Origin: Streptococcus mitis
Lineage (GTDB): Bacteria > Bacillota > Bacilli > Lactobacillales > Streptococcaceae
DNA length: 45,343 bases
Assembly (NCBI RefSeq): GCF_946190065.1
Contig: NZ_CAMHZD010000019.1
Location: forward strand, 1 to 45,343
Direction: 5' to 3'
Positions 17,636-27,008 of this stretch are shown here, piece by piece (position 1 is the stretch's first letter; the number at the start of each line of letters is the position of its first letter). Both the position numbers and the translations under genes were made by a program. Below the pieces are notes generated by a model that did not search any database, was not told where the DNA came from, and saw only the letters and a list, made by a program, of their open reading frames with translations.

Positions 17636-18130
17636 TTATTTTTTAGCTTCCCAGACCATATCATACCAGGTTTCTCCTGCAAAGGTTGACTGGGACAAGC
17701 CTTCATTGACAAATCCATGCTTTTCGTAGTAGGCGATGAGATAGTCATGACAGGTTAGGTTAATGCCTTCTCTTTCGTGTTCAAGAGCCAGTTCTTTCAA
17801 AGCTGTTAGCAATTTCTGACCCAGTCCTAGTCTCTGTGCTTCCTTGGCAATAGACAGGCAGGTCACAGAGATATATCCACCAGGCTCATGACTATGGTCT
17901 TCTATCTCCTCTGTAAAAGACTGGTCTTGCAGATGGCGGTGTGGTCCAACTGGCCCTTCTATATAACCAATAATCTTACCCTCTTTTTCTGCAACCAGAA
18001 AAGAGGTCTGAATTACTCGCAAATGCGCCTCAAAAACAGAGCGAGTAATGGCTTCTTCAAGTGAGAAATTTTCTAGTTCAATCTCAACGATACGATCTAA
18101 ATCTTCTAATCTTGCTTTCCTAATTTTCAT
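17636..18130 (-). CDS. GNAT acetyltransferase
   Basis: A 164-residue acetyltransferase. The Q/RxxGxG/A-type loop appears as AQRLGLGQKLLTALKELALEHEREG, preceded by the beta strand GGYISVTCLSIAKE and ending with YYEKHGFVNEGLSQSTFAGETWYDMVW. That ending resembles AANAT-like members (Trp-Tyr-Asp-Met). Its start overlaps the stop of a second GNAT gene by 4 bases. The two are distant relatives and follow murC in one unit. Substrate unknown. Confidence 0.85.
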   Translation of the reverse strand: MKIRKARLEDLDRIVEIELENFSLEEAITRSVFEAHLRVIQTSFLVAEKEGKIIGYIEGPVGPHRHLQDQSFTEEIEDHSHEPGGYISVTCLSIAKEAQRLGLGQKLLTALKELALEHEREGINLTCHDYLIAYYEKHGFVNEGLSQSTFAGETWYDMVWEAKK

Positions 18131-18594
18131 TGTGCCTCCAGATAAAAAGGATTAAACCAAATCATACTAAAACCTTGACTAGCTGCATAAAGCGCAGTTC
18201 CTTCTTCTTCATCAATAAAACCGTTCATTTCAAAATAGGAAAGTAGCTCATCAGGACTCTTCAAACGAATAGCTTTGTAATCCTGCTCAACAGCCACCTC
18301 TTTTAAAGCCGCAAGAAGAAGCATGCCCAAGCCCTGTCTCTGATGGTCAGTATCAATGACTAAAGAATGTACTTCTAGACATTTCGGATTGTGTGGGTAA
18401 GGACCACCTAGAACATAGCCCAGAAGCTGATTTTCATCCCTAGCTAGAAGAAAGGTATCCGCAGACTTACGGATACTTTCTTCTAAGATATGGGAAGTCA
18501 GCTGTTTTTCAGCTGGAAAAGATGAGGTCTGCAGTGCCTCTATCTCAGGTAAATCAGACTTATTTGCCCGAATGATCTTAATTGGAGTTTCCAT
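18127..18594 (-). CDS. GNAT acetyltransferase
   Basis: A 155-residue GNAT protein with HSLVIDTDHQRQGLGMLLLAALKEVAVEQDYKAIRLKSPDELLSYFEMNGF, in which RQGLGM is the acetyl-CoA loop. It lies 9 bases after murC and overlaps the next GNAT gene by 4 bases, so the three are co-translated. The match in overall layout to the downstream GNAT suggests an old tandem duplication. Substrate unknown; the link to murC is positional only. Confidence 0.85.
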   Translation of the reverse strand: METPIKIIRANKSDLPEIEALQTSSFPAEKQLTSHILEESIRKSADTFLLARDENQLLGYVLGGPYPHNPKCLEVHSLVIDTDHQRQGLGMLLLAALKEVAVEQDYKAIRLKSPDELLSYFEMNGFIDEEEGTALYAASQGFSMIWFNPFYLEAQ

Positions 18595-18603
18595 GTGGAT
18601 AGC

Positions 18604-19938
18604 CTATTGAACATTGCTTGTCAAATTAGACAAGAGACGTTCAAATGAATATTCATAGGTTTGGATGTCCCCTGCTCCCATAAAGACATAAACAGCATTG
18701 TCATGGTCTAGGAGTGGAGAAACATTTTCAACAGTAATGACTTGGTGTTTCTTGTTGATTTTATTGGCTAGGTCTTCTACCTTAACATCGCCGTGGTCTA
18801 CTTCACGGGCAGAGCCATAAATTTGAGCTAGGTAAACTGCATCCGCTTGGTTCAAAGCGTGGGCAAATTCGTCCAACAAGGCAATGGTTCTTGTAAAAGT
18901 ATGCGGTTGGAAGATTGCTACTATCTCTTTGCTTGGATATTTTTGACGAGCCGCATCCAAGGTCGCAATGATTTCTGTTGGATGGTGGGCAAAGTCATCG
19001 ATAATCACTGTGTCATTAACAATTTTCTCAGTGAAACGACGCTTAACACCGGCAAATGTTTTCAAGTGTTCACGCACCAAGTTCAAATCAAATCCTGCTG
19101 TGTAAAGAAGACCAATAACGGCTGTCGCATTCATGATATTGTGACGACCAAAGGTTGGAATGTGGAATTGCCCCAATTCTTGTCCACGGAAGTGAACAGT
19201 GAAGGTTGAACCAGTTGTTGAACGAAGAAGATCACTAGCGACAAAGTCATTACCTTCTGCTTCAAAACCATAATAATAAATTGGTGCATCAGACGTAATC
19301 TTACGCAATTCAGCATCTTCACCATAGACAAAGAGACCCTTGGTAATTTGCTTAGCATAGTCGTTAAAGGCATTGAAAACATCCTCTAGACTTGTGAAAT
19401 AGTCTGGATGGTCAAAGTCAATATTGGTGATAATAGAGTATTCTGGGTGGTAAGGCATGAAGTGGCGCTCATATTCGTCAGATTCAAAGACAAAATATTT
19501 GGCATTGGCTGAACCACGGCCTGTCCCATCTCCAATCAAGAAGCTAGTATCTGTGATATGAGACAAGACATGAGACAACATACCCGTTGTTGAAGTTTTT
19601 CCGTGCGCTCCAGCAACTCCCATGCTAACAAAGTCGCGCATAAAGCTACCTAGGAACTCATGGTAGCGTTTGTAGCTAATGCCATTTTGGTCCGCATAGG
19701 CAATTTCGACGTTGTTATCTGGACGAAAGGCATTTCCAGCGATAATTTCCATATCACCGTCTAGATTCTTTTCATCAAAAGGAAGAATAGTAATCCCTGC
19801 CTGCTCAAGACCACGTTGAGTAAAGTAGTACTTTTCAACATCTGATCCCTGTACCTTATGCCCCATTTGGTGCAACATCAAGGCCAAGGCACTCATACCT
19901 GATCCTTTAATTCCGATAAAATGATATGTCTTTGACAT
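18604..19938 (-). CDS. murC: UDP-N-acetylmuramate--L-alanine ligase
   Basis: A 444-residue ATP-dependent ligase adding the first residue of the peptidoglycan stem peptide. It has an N-terminal dinucleotide-like [25 protein letters not shown], the P-loop [15 protein letters not shown], a central DFAHHPTEI motif and [10 protein letters not shown]. It is the full expected length. It starts 10 bases after a small disordered-protein gene and is followed by two GNAT genes. Confidence 0.98.
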   Translation of the reverse strand: MSKTYHFIGIKGSGMSALALMLHQMGHKVQGSDVEKYYFTQRGLEQAGITILPFDEKNLDGDMEIIAGNAFRPDNNVEIAYADQNGISYKRYHEFLGSFMRDFVSMGVAGAHGKTSTTGMLSHVLSHITDTSFLIGDGTGRGSANAKYFVFESDEYERHFMPYHPEYSIITNIDFDHPDYFTSLEDVFNAFNDYAKQITKGLFVYGEDAELRKITSDAPIYYYGFEAEGNDFVASDLLRSTTGSTFTVHFRGQELGQFHIPTFGRHNIMNATAVIGLLYTAGFDLNLVREHLKTFAGVKRRFTEKIVNDTVIIDDFAHHPTEIIATLDAARQKYPSKEIVAIFQPHTFTRTIALLDEFAHALNQADAVYLAQIYGSAREVDHGDVKVEDLANKINKKHQVITVENVSPLLDHDNAVYVFMGAGDIQTYEYSFERLLSNLTSNVQ

Positions 19939-19948
19939 GTTTTCTCCC

Positions 19949-20566
19949 CTATTCCGTAATTCTTGTCAGATTCAACTCTTGGGCAACCTGACGTTCTTGT
20001 TCTTTTTGTTGATTCTTTTTATTGTAGATTTGGCTCTTCTTCAGAAAATCATAATTGTTTTTCTTTGGGCCTGAAGTTTCTTTTGGCTCAGCTTGAGTCG
20101 AAATATTGTTCACTTCTTCCGCCAAGATGTAATGAGACTGGGTCAATTTTTGACTATATTTAACAAATTCACCAGGATTTTCCTTTTGGAAAGGCGCAGT
20201 AGGTTGATTGCCCTGTCTATCCAAACGTTGCTGAGAAGGGCGCCTTGTAGGAGTAATATCCTTAGTCAGATAACTTGCTGAGCGTTTCTTTTTCAGGTCC
20301 GCACGCGCTTCTTCACGCGCCACCTCCGCATAGCTCTTTCCTTCTCTCTTAACTCCTAAACCAGACTTCTTAGGTTTCTCTACTGGCTTTTCAATGGGTT
20401 TGACTGGTTTTTCTTCAGTAATAAGGGCCCAATCCAGATAATTCTTATCACGGTATTCTCCCTTGATATTACTGATAAAGTCAGATTCATCATAGAGGTC
20501 CATAACCGGCATCTCAGTCAGCATGACCTCATCATCTGAGACCAATGGAAATCGTTCTTCTCTCAT
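19949..20566 (-). CDS. Uncharacterised disordered cytoplasmic protein encoded before murC
   Basis: A 205-residue protein I cannot assign. It has no signal or membrane segment. The acidic N-terminus ([25 protein letters not shown]...[10 protein letters not shown]) is followed by a Pro/Lys stretch ([19 protein letters not shown]) and a Lys/Gln-rich, low-complexity remainder ending in a helical [18 protein letters not shown] conserved short N-terminal motif with a disordered tail suggests an adaptor. It is tightly linked to murC (10 bp) and has its own TATAAT -10 at 20590-20595. Pneumococcus has a similar gene in this place, from memory. Confidence 0.75.
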   Translation of the reverse strand: MREERFPLVSDDEVMLTEMPVMDLYDESDFISNIKGEYRDKNYLDWALITEEKPVKPIEKPVEKPKKSGLGVKREGKSYAEVAREEARADLKKKRSASYLTKDITPTRRPSQQRLDRQGNQPTAPFQKENPGEFVKYSQKLTQSHYILAEEVNNISTQAEPKETSGPKKNNYDFLKKSQIYNKKNQQKEQERQVAQELNLTRITE

Positions 20567-20613
20567 TTTCTATTTCCTTTCAACACTTCATTATAGCGTA
20601 TTGTCTTGATTTT

Positions 20614-23600
20614 TCAAGTGCTGGCTTCAGAAATTCCCAAAATTTCTCTAATTTCTGCTAGGGTCAGACTGCCACGTGACTCTGTGCCGTCCAATACTTG
20701 TGACACCAGATGTTTCTTCTGTTCTTGAAGTTCCTGAATTTTTTCTTCAATGGTTCCCTTGGTCACCAAGCGATAGACCTCAACCGTTTCTTCCTGACCC
20801 ATCCGATGGGCACGGCCAATAGCTTGCGCTTCCACCGCAGGATTCCACCAAAGGTCAACCAAAATCACTGTATCAGCACCGGTCAGGTTCAGACCAACAC
20901 CACCTGCCTTAAGGGAAATCAGAAAGGCATCTCTCTCCCCTTGGTTAAAGGCCTTAGTCATGTCTTGTCTATCCTTGGCTAGTGTTGACCCTGTAATTTT
21001 AAAGGAAGTCAAGCCCAAGTCTGGTAGTTCTTGTTCAATTTTCTCCAACATTCCCTTGAACTGCGAGAAAATCAAGACACGGTGTCCACCGTCTGCCACC
21101 TGTACCAGCAGATCTCGTAGACTATCCAGTTTACCACTGGCACCCTGATAATCCTCCATAAAGAGGGCAGGGGTGTCACAGATTTGACGCAAGCGCATCA
21201 GACCAGACAAGATTTCCACTCGATTTCGTTGGAATTCCTGGTCTGACACTTGAGCCAGTCGTTCCCGCATCTGTTGTAACTGGGCTAGATAGATAGCCTT
21301 TTGCTGGTCTTCCAGTTCATTCTTATAAACGACTTCTATCAAATCTGGCAATTCAGTCAGAACTTCTTCTTTCTTGCGTCGCATAACGAAAGGCTTGATA
21401 AACTGAGCTACTCGCTCAGCTGGCAATTTCATAAATTCTTTCTTACTTGGCAGAAGTCCTGGCATGACGATTTGGAAAATAGACCACAGCTCACCCAGAT
21501 GGTTTTCAATAGGAGTTCCTGACAGGGCAAAGACCGACGGTACTACAAATTGTCTCAAGGTCTGGGCAATCTTGGTCTGGGCATTTTTCATGACCTGAGC
21601 TTCATCTAAGAAAAGGAAGTCAAAGGCCATCCCCTGATAAAGATCACTGTCCTGACGGAAGGTAGCATAGCTCGTTACATAGATTTGATAGCTCTCGGAA
21701 AGTATCTCTTCACGACTTGCTTTCAAACCGTGAACAACAGCCACATCCAACTGTGGAGCAAATTTCTTAAATTCATCTGCCCAGTTGTAAATCAAACCCG
21801 ACGGAGCGAGAATCAAAACCCGACTTTCTTTTGTCACTTGACTAGTCAAAAAAGCAATGGTCTGCAGGGTTTTACCCAACCCCATATCATCAGCCAAAAT
21901 CCCACCAAAACCATAATGATGGAGCATTTGCAACCAGCCGATTCCCTTTCCCTGATAATCTCGTAAATCAGCCTGAACCTGAGTTGCTTGTCGTGGGAAG
22001 TCCTCTGGATGCGTTAAATCCTGGGCCAAATTCTGGAATTCTTGTGAAAAAGAAACACGGTCACGCCCTTCAAAAAGATGAGCTAAACTATAGGCCAAGG
22101 ATTTTCGAGCCTGCAAGGTCCCATCTTTTAATTCAAACTGTCCTAGTTCCTGTAGATTTTGGCGAATTTTCTTGGTTTCGTCATCGAAAAAGTAGACTTG
22201 ATTGGACGAATCAATGTAAAAATCTTGGTTGGCAACCAAGGCCTGCATGGCTTGGTCAATTTCCTCTTGGGCAATATCTTGAAAATCAAACTGGATTTCC
22301 AAGAGACCTCCCTTAGAAGCAATCTGCACTTGAGGACTCGCTAGGCTATAAAGTTCTTCTAGCTTGTCTGATAGGTCAACATGCCCGAGTTTTTCAAATA
22401 TTGGAATGATTTCATGGAAGAAATGATAGACAGACTCCGCTTTTAAGGCCTGACGCCAAGATTGAAAATCTACTTCAAAGCCTGCCACCAAACAGACTTG
22501 GAAAATTTTTTCTTCTAAGTTAGCATCACTCGAAAATGGCAATTCTTCTAGCTCTTGTCGGCTAGATACCTGCTTATCTCCATAATCAAACTGGATTTCT
22601 AGACGAATCCGGTTATCCTCTTCCCTGTCAAAGTAAAAAAAGGGAGCAAAAGTTTTGATTTGTAAGCGTTCTGGAGCTGAAATAGTGCCCATCTGGCCAA
22701 AGAGAGTCAGACAGGAAGCCAATTTATCGCGGTCACTGCTATCAAATTGTAGGTATTTCTTTCCATGTTGATCCACAGGCAGCGTTTTGATTTCTTTGAG
22801 AAGACGCACCTGCTGGTCGGTTAGAAAATAAACCTGTCCTTTATGGAATAGCACAGCTCCCTGATAAAAGACATTGGCCCTAGGGCTCTCGCTGATTTCC
22901 ATTTCAAAATAGTCAGAGTATTCTGTTACTGTAAAGGCAAATAAATTGGCATCCGCATTCATATCCTGAAAGAGCAGTGTTTGGTAGCTATCCACTTGAT
23001 GGTCAAATTGAAAATGGGGCAGAGTCATCAGTAAATTCACACCCTGCTCAAAAAAGGTCAGAGGGAAAAAAAGGTGTCGGCCTTGATTTTGGAAAAAGAG
23101 GTCTGGAGTTAGTCCTTCCTCCACTAGTCCCCGCAAGAAAGTAAGAAGCTCTTGACTTGCCTCATCAAAGTCTTCCAAAGACAGAGACTCCTCATAAGTT
23201 TTACCAATCATATAAGGTTTTCTCTGCTCGACAACCCTTAAAAAGAGTGGAATGTCCCGAATGACATAGTATTTTTGGCTATTGATTTGCCCGATTCTAA
23301 GGGTCCACAAGATATGATTGGTTCCTGCTTCCACTTGCCCCACAGCCGATAATTCATAGGCACGTTCTGCTTTTGGAGGCAAGATTCGGTCCAAAAATTT
23401 GCCACCCAAGGTTACCTTGGTTTCAACGGCCTCTTTTTCTTCATGACCTTCTTCCAGACTTTGCAAGATTTCCTGACCACGCTCATCATTTTTCAGAAAA
23501 TGCTCCAGCGCCGCCAAGTGCACACAGTAGCCCCTCTTTTGGAAAAAATCGCAGGCACAAAAAACCAAATCATCCTCTAAACTATAGCGCAGTTCTTCTT

Positions 23601-23712
23601 CTGCAACGCGAGCGTAGAGCCGATTGTTCTTTTCCTTGATGATGTCAACTTTACCAGTTTCATAAAGGGCAACGCCTTCGATACGGACTTTCCCCGGAAT
23701 CAATTTAGCCAT
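20614..23712 (-). CDS. SWIM-domain SNF2-family DNA translocase/helicase
   Basis: A 1032-residue superfamily-2 protein. The N-terminal SWIM zinc finger has CACDFFQKRGYCVH (CxC...CxH, about residues 51-64). A large middle region (about 100-570, SNF2_assoc-like) follows, then the SNF2 ATPase with DDMGLGKT (I), DEAQ (II), SGTPIEN (III) and a C-terminal helicase half with LISLKAGGVGLNLTGAD and QAIGRAHRMGQ (VI). It remodels or translocates along DNA; its biological role in streptococci is not established. It has its own extended -10 (TGGTATAAT, 23738-23743) and heads the disordered protein-murC cluster. Confidence 0.93.
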   Translation of the reverse strand: MAKLIPGKVRIEGVALYETGKVDIIKEKNNRLYARVAEEELRYSLEDDLVFCACDFFQKRGYCVHLAALEHFLKNDERGQEILQSLEEGHEEKEAVETKVTLGGKFLDRILPPKAERAYELSAVGQVEAGTNHILWTLRIGQINSQKYYVIRDIPLFLRVVEQRKPYMIGKTYEESLSLEDFDEASQELLTFLRGLVEEGLTPDLFFQNQGRHLFFPLTFFEQGVNLLMTLPHFQFDHQVDSYQTLLFQDMNADANLFAFTVTEYSDYFEMEISESPRANVFYQGAVLFHKGQVYFLTDQQVRLLKEIKTLPVDQHGKKYLQFDSSDRDKLASCLTLFGQMGTISAPERLQIKTFAPFFYFDREEDNRIRLEIQFDYGDKQVSSRQELEELPFSSDANLEEKIFQVCLVAGFEVDFQSWRQALKAESVYHFFHEIIPIFEKLGHVDLSDKLEELYSLASPQVQIASKGGLLEIQFDFQDIAQEEIDQAMQALVANQDFYIDSSNQVYFFDDETKKIRQNLQELGQFELKDGTLQARKSLAYSLAHLFEGRDRVSFSQEFQNLAQDLTHPEDFPRQATQVQADLRDYQGKGIGWLQMLHHYGFGGILADDMGLGKTLQTIAFLTSQVTKESRVLILAPSGLIYNWADEFKKFAPQLDVAVVHGLKASREEILSESYQIYVTSYATFRQDSDLYQGMAFDFLFLDEAQVMKNAQTKIAQTLRQFVVPSVFALSGTPIENHLGELWSIFQIVMPGLLPSKKEFMKLPAERVAQFIKPFVMRRKKEEVLTELPDLIEVVYKNELEDQQKAIYLAQLQQMRERLAQVSDQEFQRNRVEILSGLMRLRQICDTPALFMEDYQGASGKLDSLRDLLVQVADGGHRVLIFSQFKGMLEKIEQELPDLGLTSFKITGSTLAKDRQDMTKAFNQGERDAFLISLKAGGVGLNLTGADTVILVDLWWNPAVEAQAIGRAHRMGQEETVEVYRLVTKGTIEEKIQELQEQKKHLVSQVLDGTESRGSLTLAEIREILGISEAST

Positions 23713-23766
23713 ATTTCTACCTTTACCTTATCTTTTTATTATACCATATTTTCGCCTATGAAAATA

Positions 23767-23800
23767 GCCTCCTAGGAAGACTTTTCTCCTAGAAGGCTGG
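23767..23800 (-). terminator. Hairpin after the MalY gene
   Basis: 12-bp stem AGCCTTCTAGGA/TCCTAGGAGGCT (one G-U) followed by ATTTTCA. The U-tract is weak. Confidence 0.6.
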
Positions 23801-23804
23801 ATGT

Positions 23805-24971
23805 TTAAAGTTTGGCAAAAGTCGCCACAATCCGCTGACAAACTTCTTGCAACAGAGTTTTAGGCATGGCTACATTGAGGCGGGCATGGAGACTTCCTTC
23901 CTCCCCAAAATCCAAACCACGGTTGAGGATAACCTTAGCTTCATTTCTCAACAGCTCTTGCAATCTTTCATCAGTCAGGTCATAGGCTGAAAAATCAAGC
24001 CAAATCAAGTAGGTTCCTTGCGGTTTCATAACCTTGATTTTAGTCTCTTTTCCAAATAAATCCACCACATAATTGATGTGGTCTTCAAAGACTTGCTTGA
24101 GTTCCTCTAACCAATCTTTACCGTATCGATAGGCAGCTTCTGTCGCCAAATAACCCAAGCCTGAAATTTCATGCTGGTTATTGGCCAACTGGCGTTTCTG
24201 GTAAGCCAGTCTCAACTTATGATTTTCAATAACTGCATATGAATTTTTTGTTCCAGCGATGTTAAAGGTTTTAGTGGCACTAGTCAAGACAATAGCAAAA
24301 TCTTTGAAGGCAGGATTAATGGTATTGAAAGAATGGTGTTTGTGACCAAAGAGGGCCAAATCTTGGTGAATCTCGTCCGAAACCAAGAAAACACCGTGTT
24401 TCTGGCAGAGTTGGCCAATCTTTTCCAAGACTTCTTTTTCCCAAACACGTCCACCAGGATTGTGAGGGTTGCAGAGGATATAAAGTTTGACATCCTCTTC
24501 CACCAAATCCTTCTCCAGTTGGTCAAAGTCAATCTCAAACAGACCATCCTTTTCCACCAAAGAATTGGTAATCAATCTACGATTGTTCAACTTGACACTG
24601 CGAGCAAAAGGTGGATAGACAGGCGTGTTAATCAAAACAGCCTCGCCTTCTTTTGTAAAGGCTTGAATAGCTGTTGAGATGGCCGGTACCACACCCTCGA
24701 TAAAGACAAGAGCCTCTTTGTCAAAGTGATAACCATGTTGTGTAGCTTCCCACTTTTGAACTTCCTTAATTAACTCTTCACTAGCATAAGTATAACCATA
24801 AACCAGTTGATCAGCGTAAGTTTGCACGGCTTGGCGGATTTCAGGCAAGACCACAAAGTCCATATCCGCTATCCAAGCTGGTAGAACTTCGCTATCCGTT
24901 TCCGCCTCTTTCCATTTATAGGTATGATGCCCTAAACGATTGGGCAGGCTTGTAAAATCATATTTTCCCAT
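23805..24971 (-). CDS. MalY/PatB-type C-S lyase (cystathionine beta-lyase), PLP enzyme
   Basis: A 388-residue fold-type I PLP enzyme of the aminotransferase class I/II family, MalY/PatB branch. It has YGYTYASEELIKEV, LCNPHNPGGRVW, SDEIHQDLALFGHKHHSF and the PLP Lys in TSATKTFNIAGTKNSY. It splits cystathionine or cysteine conjugates to homocysteine, pyruvate and ammonia. It lies 7 bases after the gamma-synthase-like gene, under a candidate MetR/MtaR box. Confidence 0.92.
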   Translation of the reverse strand: MGKYDFTSLPNRLGHHTYKWKEAETDSEVLPAWIADMDFVVLPEIRQAVQTYADQLVYGYTYASEELIKEVQKWEATQHGYHFDKEALVFIEGVVPAISTAIQAFTKEGEAVLINTPVYPPFARSVKLNNRRLITNSLVEKDGLFEIDFDQLEKDLVEEDVKLYILCNPHNPGGRVWEKEVLEKIGQLCQKHGVFLVSDEIHQDLALFGHKHHSFNTINPAFKDFAIVLTSATKTFNIAGTKNSYAVIENHKLRLAYQKRQLANNQHEISGLGYLATEAAYRYGKDWLEELKQVFEDHINYVVDLFGKETKIKVMKPQGTYLIWLDFSAYDLTDERLQELLRNEAKVILNRGLDFGEEGSLHARLNVAMPKTLLQEVCQRIVATFAKL

Positions 24972-24978
24972 CTTTATC

Positions 24979-26073
24979 TTATCCTTCTAATGCTTGGCGC
25001 AAATCTGCAATCAAATCTCTAGCATCCTCAATCCCAATTGACAAGCGCAAGAGGTCATCTGTCAAACCATAAGAATGGCGCACTTCTGCTGGAATATCGG
25101 CATGAGTTTGTGTCGTTGGATAAGTAATAAGACTTTCCACCCCACCCAAACTTTCCGCAAAAGAGAAGACCTTGAGGCCGTTCAAAATATGAGGAATACG
25201 TTTTTCATCTGCTACTTTAAAAGAAATCATCCCTCCACGCCCAGTGTATAGAACTTCCTTAACTGCTGGAGAATCCTTCAAAAAAGCAACCACTTCTTGA
25301 GCATTGGCTGTTGAGCGTTCCATACGAAGAGACAAGGTCTTGAGACCACGAATCAACTGGTAGCTGTCAAATGGAGACAAGACTGCTCCTGTCGTATTAA
25401 GATTGTAGAAAAGCTTCTCGTATAGTTCTAAACTATTGGTCACAACCACTCCAGCCAAGACATCATTGTGGCCTGCTAGATACTTGGTTGCTGAATGAAG
25501 GACGATATCTGCTCCATCTTCAATCGGACGTTGGTAAATAGGGCTATAGAAGGTATTGTCCACCACCACTTTGGCACCCTTGGCATGGGCCAATTTTGCT
25601 AGTTTTTCAATATCAAATTCCAACATCAAAGGGTTGGTTGGGGTTTCGATATAGAGAACATCCACATCCTCCTCTAACTCGGAAATCAACTCTTCTTCTG
25701 TATTGGCATAGGTAAAATGGAAACGGCCTTCCTGCTCCACTTGGTTAAACCAGCGGAAAGAACCACCGTAAAGGTCACGAACAGCCAAGACCTTACTTCC
25801 TACTGGAAAGACGCTAAAAGCTAAAACAATAGCTGACATTCCTGAGCTAGTCGCTAGGGCATAATCTGCTGACTCAATAGCCGCCAAGACTTCTTCAGCC
25901 TTACTACGAGTTGGGTTTTTAGTACGTGTATAGTCAAATCCAGTAGATTTGCCAAACTCTGGATGCTGATAGGTCGTTGAAAAATGAAGCGGTGTCACCA
26001 AGGCACCTGTCGCTTCATCTGACTTAATACCCGCCTGGGCCAAAATTGTGTTGATGTGTAATTCTTTGCTCAT
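24979..26073 (-). CDS. Trans-sulfuration PLP enzyme (cystathionine gamma-synthase/lyase family)
   Basis: A 364-residue Cys/Met metabolism PLP enzyme: YTRTKNPTRSKAEEVLAAIESADYALATSSGMSA, YGGSFRWFNQVEQE, TPTNPLMLEFDI, and the PLP Lys in LHSATKYLAGHNDVLAG. Sequence alone does not cleanly separate gamma-synthase, gamma-lyase and beta-lyase; I favour cystathionine gamma-synthase because a beta-lyase of the MalY type follows directly. Together they would convert an O-acyl-homoserine and cysteine to homocysteine. GGAGG lies 7 bases before the ATG. Confidence 0.9.
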   Translation of the reverse strand: MSKELHINTILAQAGIKSDEATGALVTPLHFSTTYQHPEFGKSTGFDYTRTKNPTRSKAEEVLAAIESADYALATSSGMSAIVLAFSVFPVGSKVLAVRDLYGGSFRWFNQVEQEGRFHFTYANTEEELISELEEDVDVLYIETPTNPLMLEFDIEKLAKLAHAKGAKVVVDNTFYSPIYQRPIEDGADIVLHSATKYLAGHNDVLAGVVVTNSLELYEKLFYNLNTTGAVLSPFDSYQLIRGLKTLSLRMERSTANAQEVVAFLKDSPAVKEVLYTGRGGMISFKVADEKRIPHILNGLKVFSFAESLGGVESLITYPTTQTHADIPAEVRHSYGLTDDLLRLSIGIEDARDLIADLRQALEG

Positions 26074-26099
26074 ACAATACCTCCAAATCTATAGTAACT

Positions 26100-26105
26100 A
26101 TTGTA
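26100..26105 (-). promoter_or_regulatory. Extended -10 of the metB-like/malY operon
   Basis: TGG-TACAAT on the minus strand, with no good -35. That fits an activator-dependent promoter whose activator binds the palindrome at 26150-26166. Confidence 0.55.
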
Positions 26106-26149
26106 CCACTTATTTGCATCAACTCATTTTCTTCTTTTCAAGAGCTAGT

Positions 26150-26166
26150 TATAGTTTCAAACTATA
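26150..26166 (-). promoter_or_regulatory. Candidate MetR/MtaR operator (MET-box)
   Basis: Perfect palindrome TATAGTTT-C-AAACTATA, centred about 65 bp upstream of the predicted start of the trans-sulfuration operon. It matches the streptococcal MET-box proposed for the LysR-type regulator MetR/MtaR (TATAGTTT-N-AAACTATA, from memory). LysR activators commonly bind near -65. Confidence 0.8.
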
Positions 26167-26184
26167 GACTTATCGAGTAAAGCT

Positions 26185-26217
26185 AAAAAGAATCCAGAAA
26201 AGCTTCCAGATCCTTTT
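26185..26217 (-). terminator. Terminator after the 26238 gene
   Basis: On the minus strand: imperfect stem AAAAGGATCTGGAA/TTCTGGATTCTTTT relying on G-U pairs, ending in a U-run. Confidence 0.6.
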
Positions 26218-26237
26218 GTGACGATGATTGCTAAGGT

Positions 26238-26693
26238 TTACTTTGACTGAAAGAAATCGTGTTGGGCTAAATAGTCATAATGGTCTTTGTTAAATTGATA
26301 CTGACCCACATGCTGACTAATCTGACCGACATCCACAGAAAAAATATAGGCTTCATTTTGATAGTTCCAGTTCAGCCTAACTGTATTCAAGGCTGTCTGA
26401 TAAGTAAAATCTTTAACGTCATCCCAAGGCATCTCGAGGACTTGATTAGAACGATTTTCAATTACATCACTGATGTCCATCAAGCAAATCCCCTTAGGTA
26501 TGAATGCCAGAATCTTAGGCTTCACACTCGACTGAACGTAGTAGGAACCACCTATAATGAAAAAATCAATAAAGGATTTCAACCATGTCTTTTTCTTGAA
26601 AGCCATCAGAAAATTCTTTTGCCCTTCAATGTGGCAAGTTGAGAGAAATGATTCAATCTGTTTTTCTGTTGCAAACTCCATAATAGCGCCCAT
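26238..26693 (-). CDS. Uncharacterised protein, possible bacterial PH-like domain
   Basis: A 151-residue protein I do not recognise with certainty. There is no clear signal peptide; one hydrophobic stretch lies near WLKSFIDFFIIGGSYYV. Alternating beta-rich text (ILAFIPKGICLMDISDVI ... DDVKDFTYQTALNTVRLNWNYQNEAYIFSVDVGQI) resembles short bacterial PH-like proteins of streptococci. The start at 26693 is set by GGAGG 7 bases upstream; the longer frame to 26762 lacks an SD. It has a leader of about 190 bases and its own terminator. Confidence 0.6.
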   Translation of the reverse strand: MGAIMEFATEKQIESFLSTCHIEGQKNFLMAFKKKTWLKSFIDFFIIGGSYYVQSSVKPKILAFIPKGICLMDISDVIENRSNQVLEMPWDDVKDFTYQTALNTVRLNWNYQNEAYIFSVDVGQISQHVGQYQFNKDHYDYLAQHDFFQSK

Positions 26694-26699
26694 GACCTT

Positions 26700-26895
26700 A
26701 CCTCCATAACGATTAGTAAATAGGCAGATAAGCACTCTTCGTATAAAAGAAGGACTTATCATTTGTTGCGTTTTATCTTACTTTTACAGTAGATAGCATC
26801 CCTCCTATAACATTACCCTAGCATGTGCATACTTCCATTAACGCTGGAAGAGACTTTCGAAAATAGTTTCTCACGTTTTTGTTATATTCATTATA
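26700..26895 (-). promoter_or_regulatory. Promoter and long leader with hairpin and mini-ORF
   Basis: -10 TATAAT at 26890-26895 (in TGTTATAAT). The leader holds a CTTCCA/TGGAAG hairpin near 26831-26852 and an 8-codon frame MLSTVKVR starting right after AGGAGGG (about 26775-26805). The leader is unusually long for a small gene. Confidence 0.45.
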
Positions 26896-26961
26896 ACATA
26901 AATTTAATAAACCAATTAAAAAATGTAAGCACTTTTCTTCCAAATTTGCCATCATTCTATT

Positions 26962-26998
26962 AAAAAACGACAGTTTCCTTCGAAACCATCGTTTTTCT
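26962..26998 (-). terminator. Terminator after aliB
   Basis: Stem AAAACGATGGTTTC/GAAACTGTCGTTTT with loop GAAG and two internal mismatches, then TTTTTT on the minus strand. Confidence 0.85.
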
Positions 26999-27008
26999 TG
27001 AAAAATCC

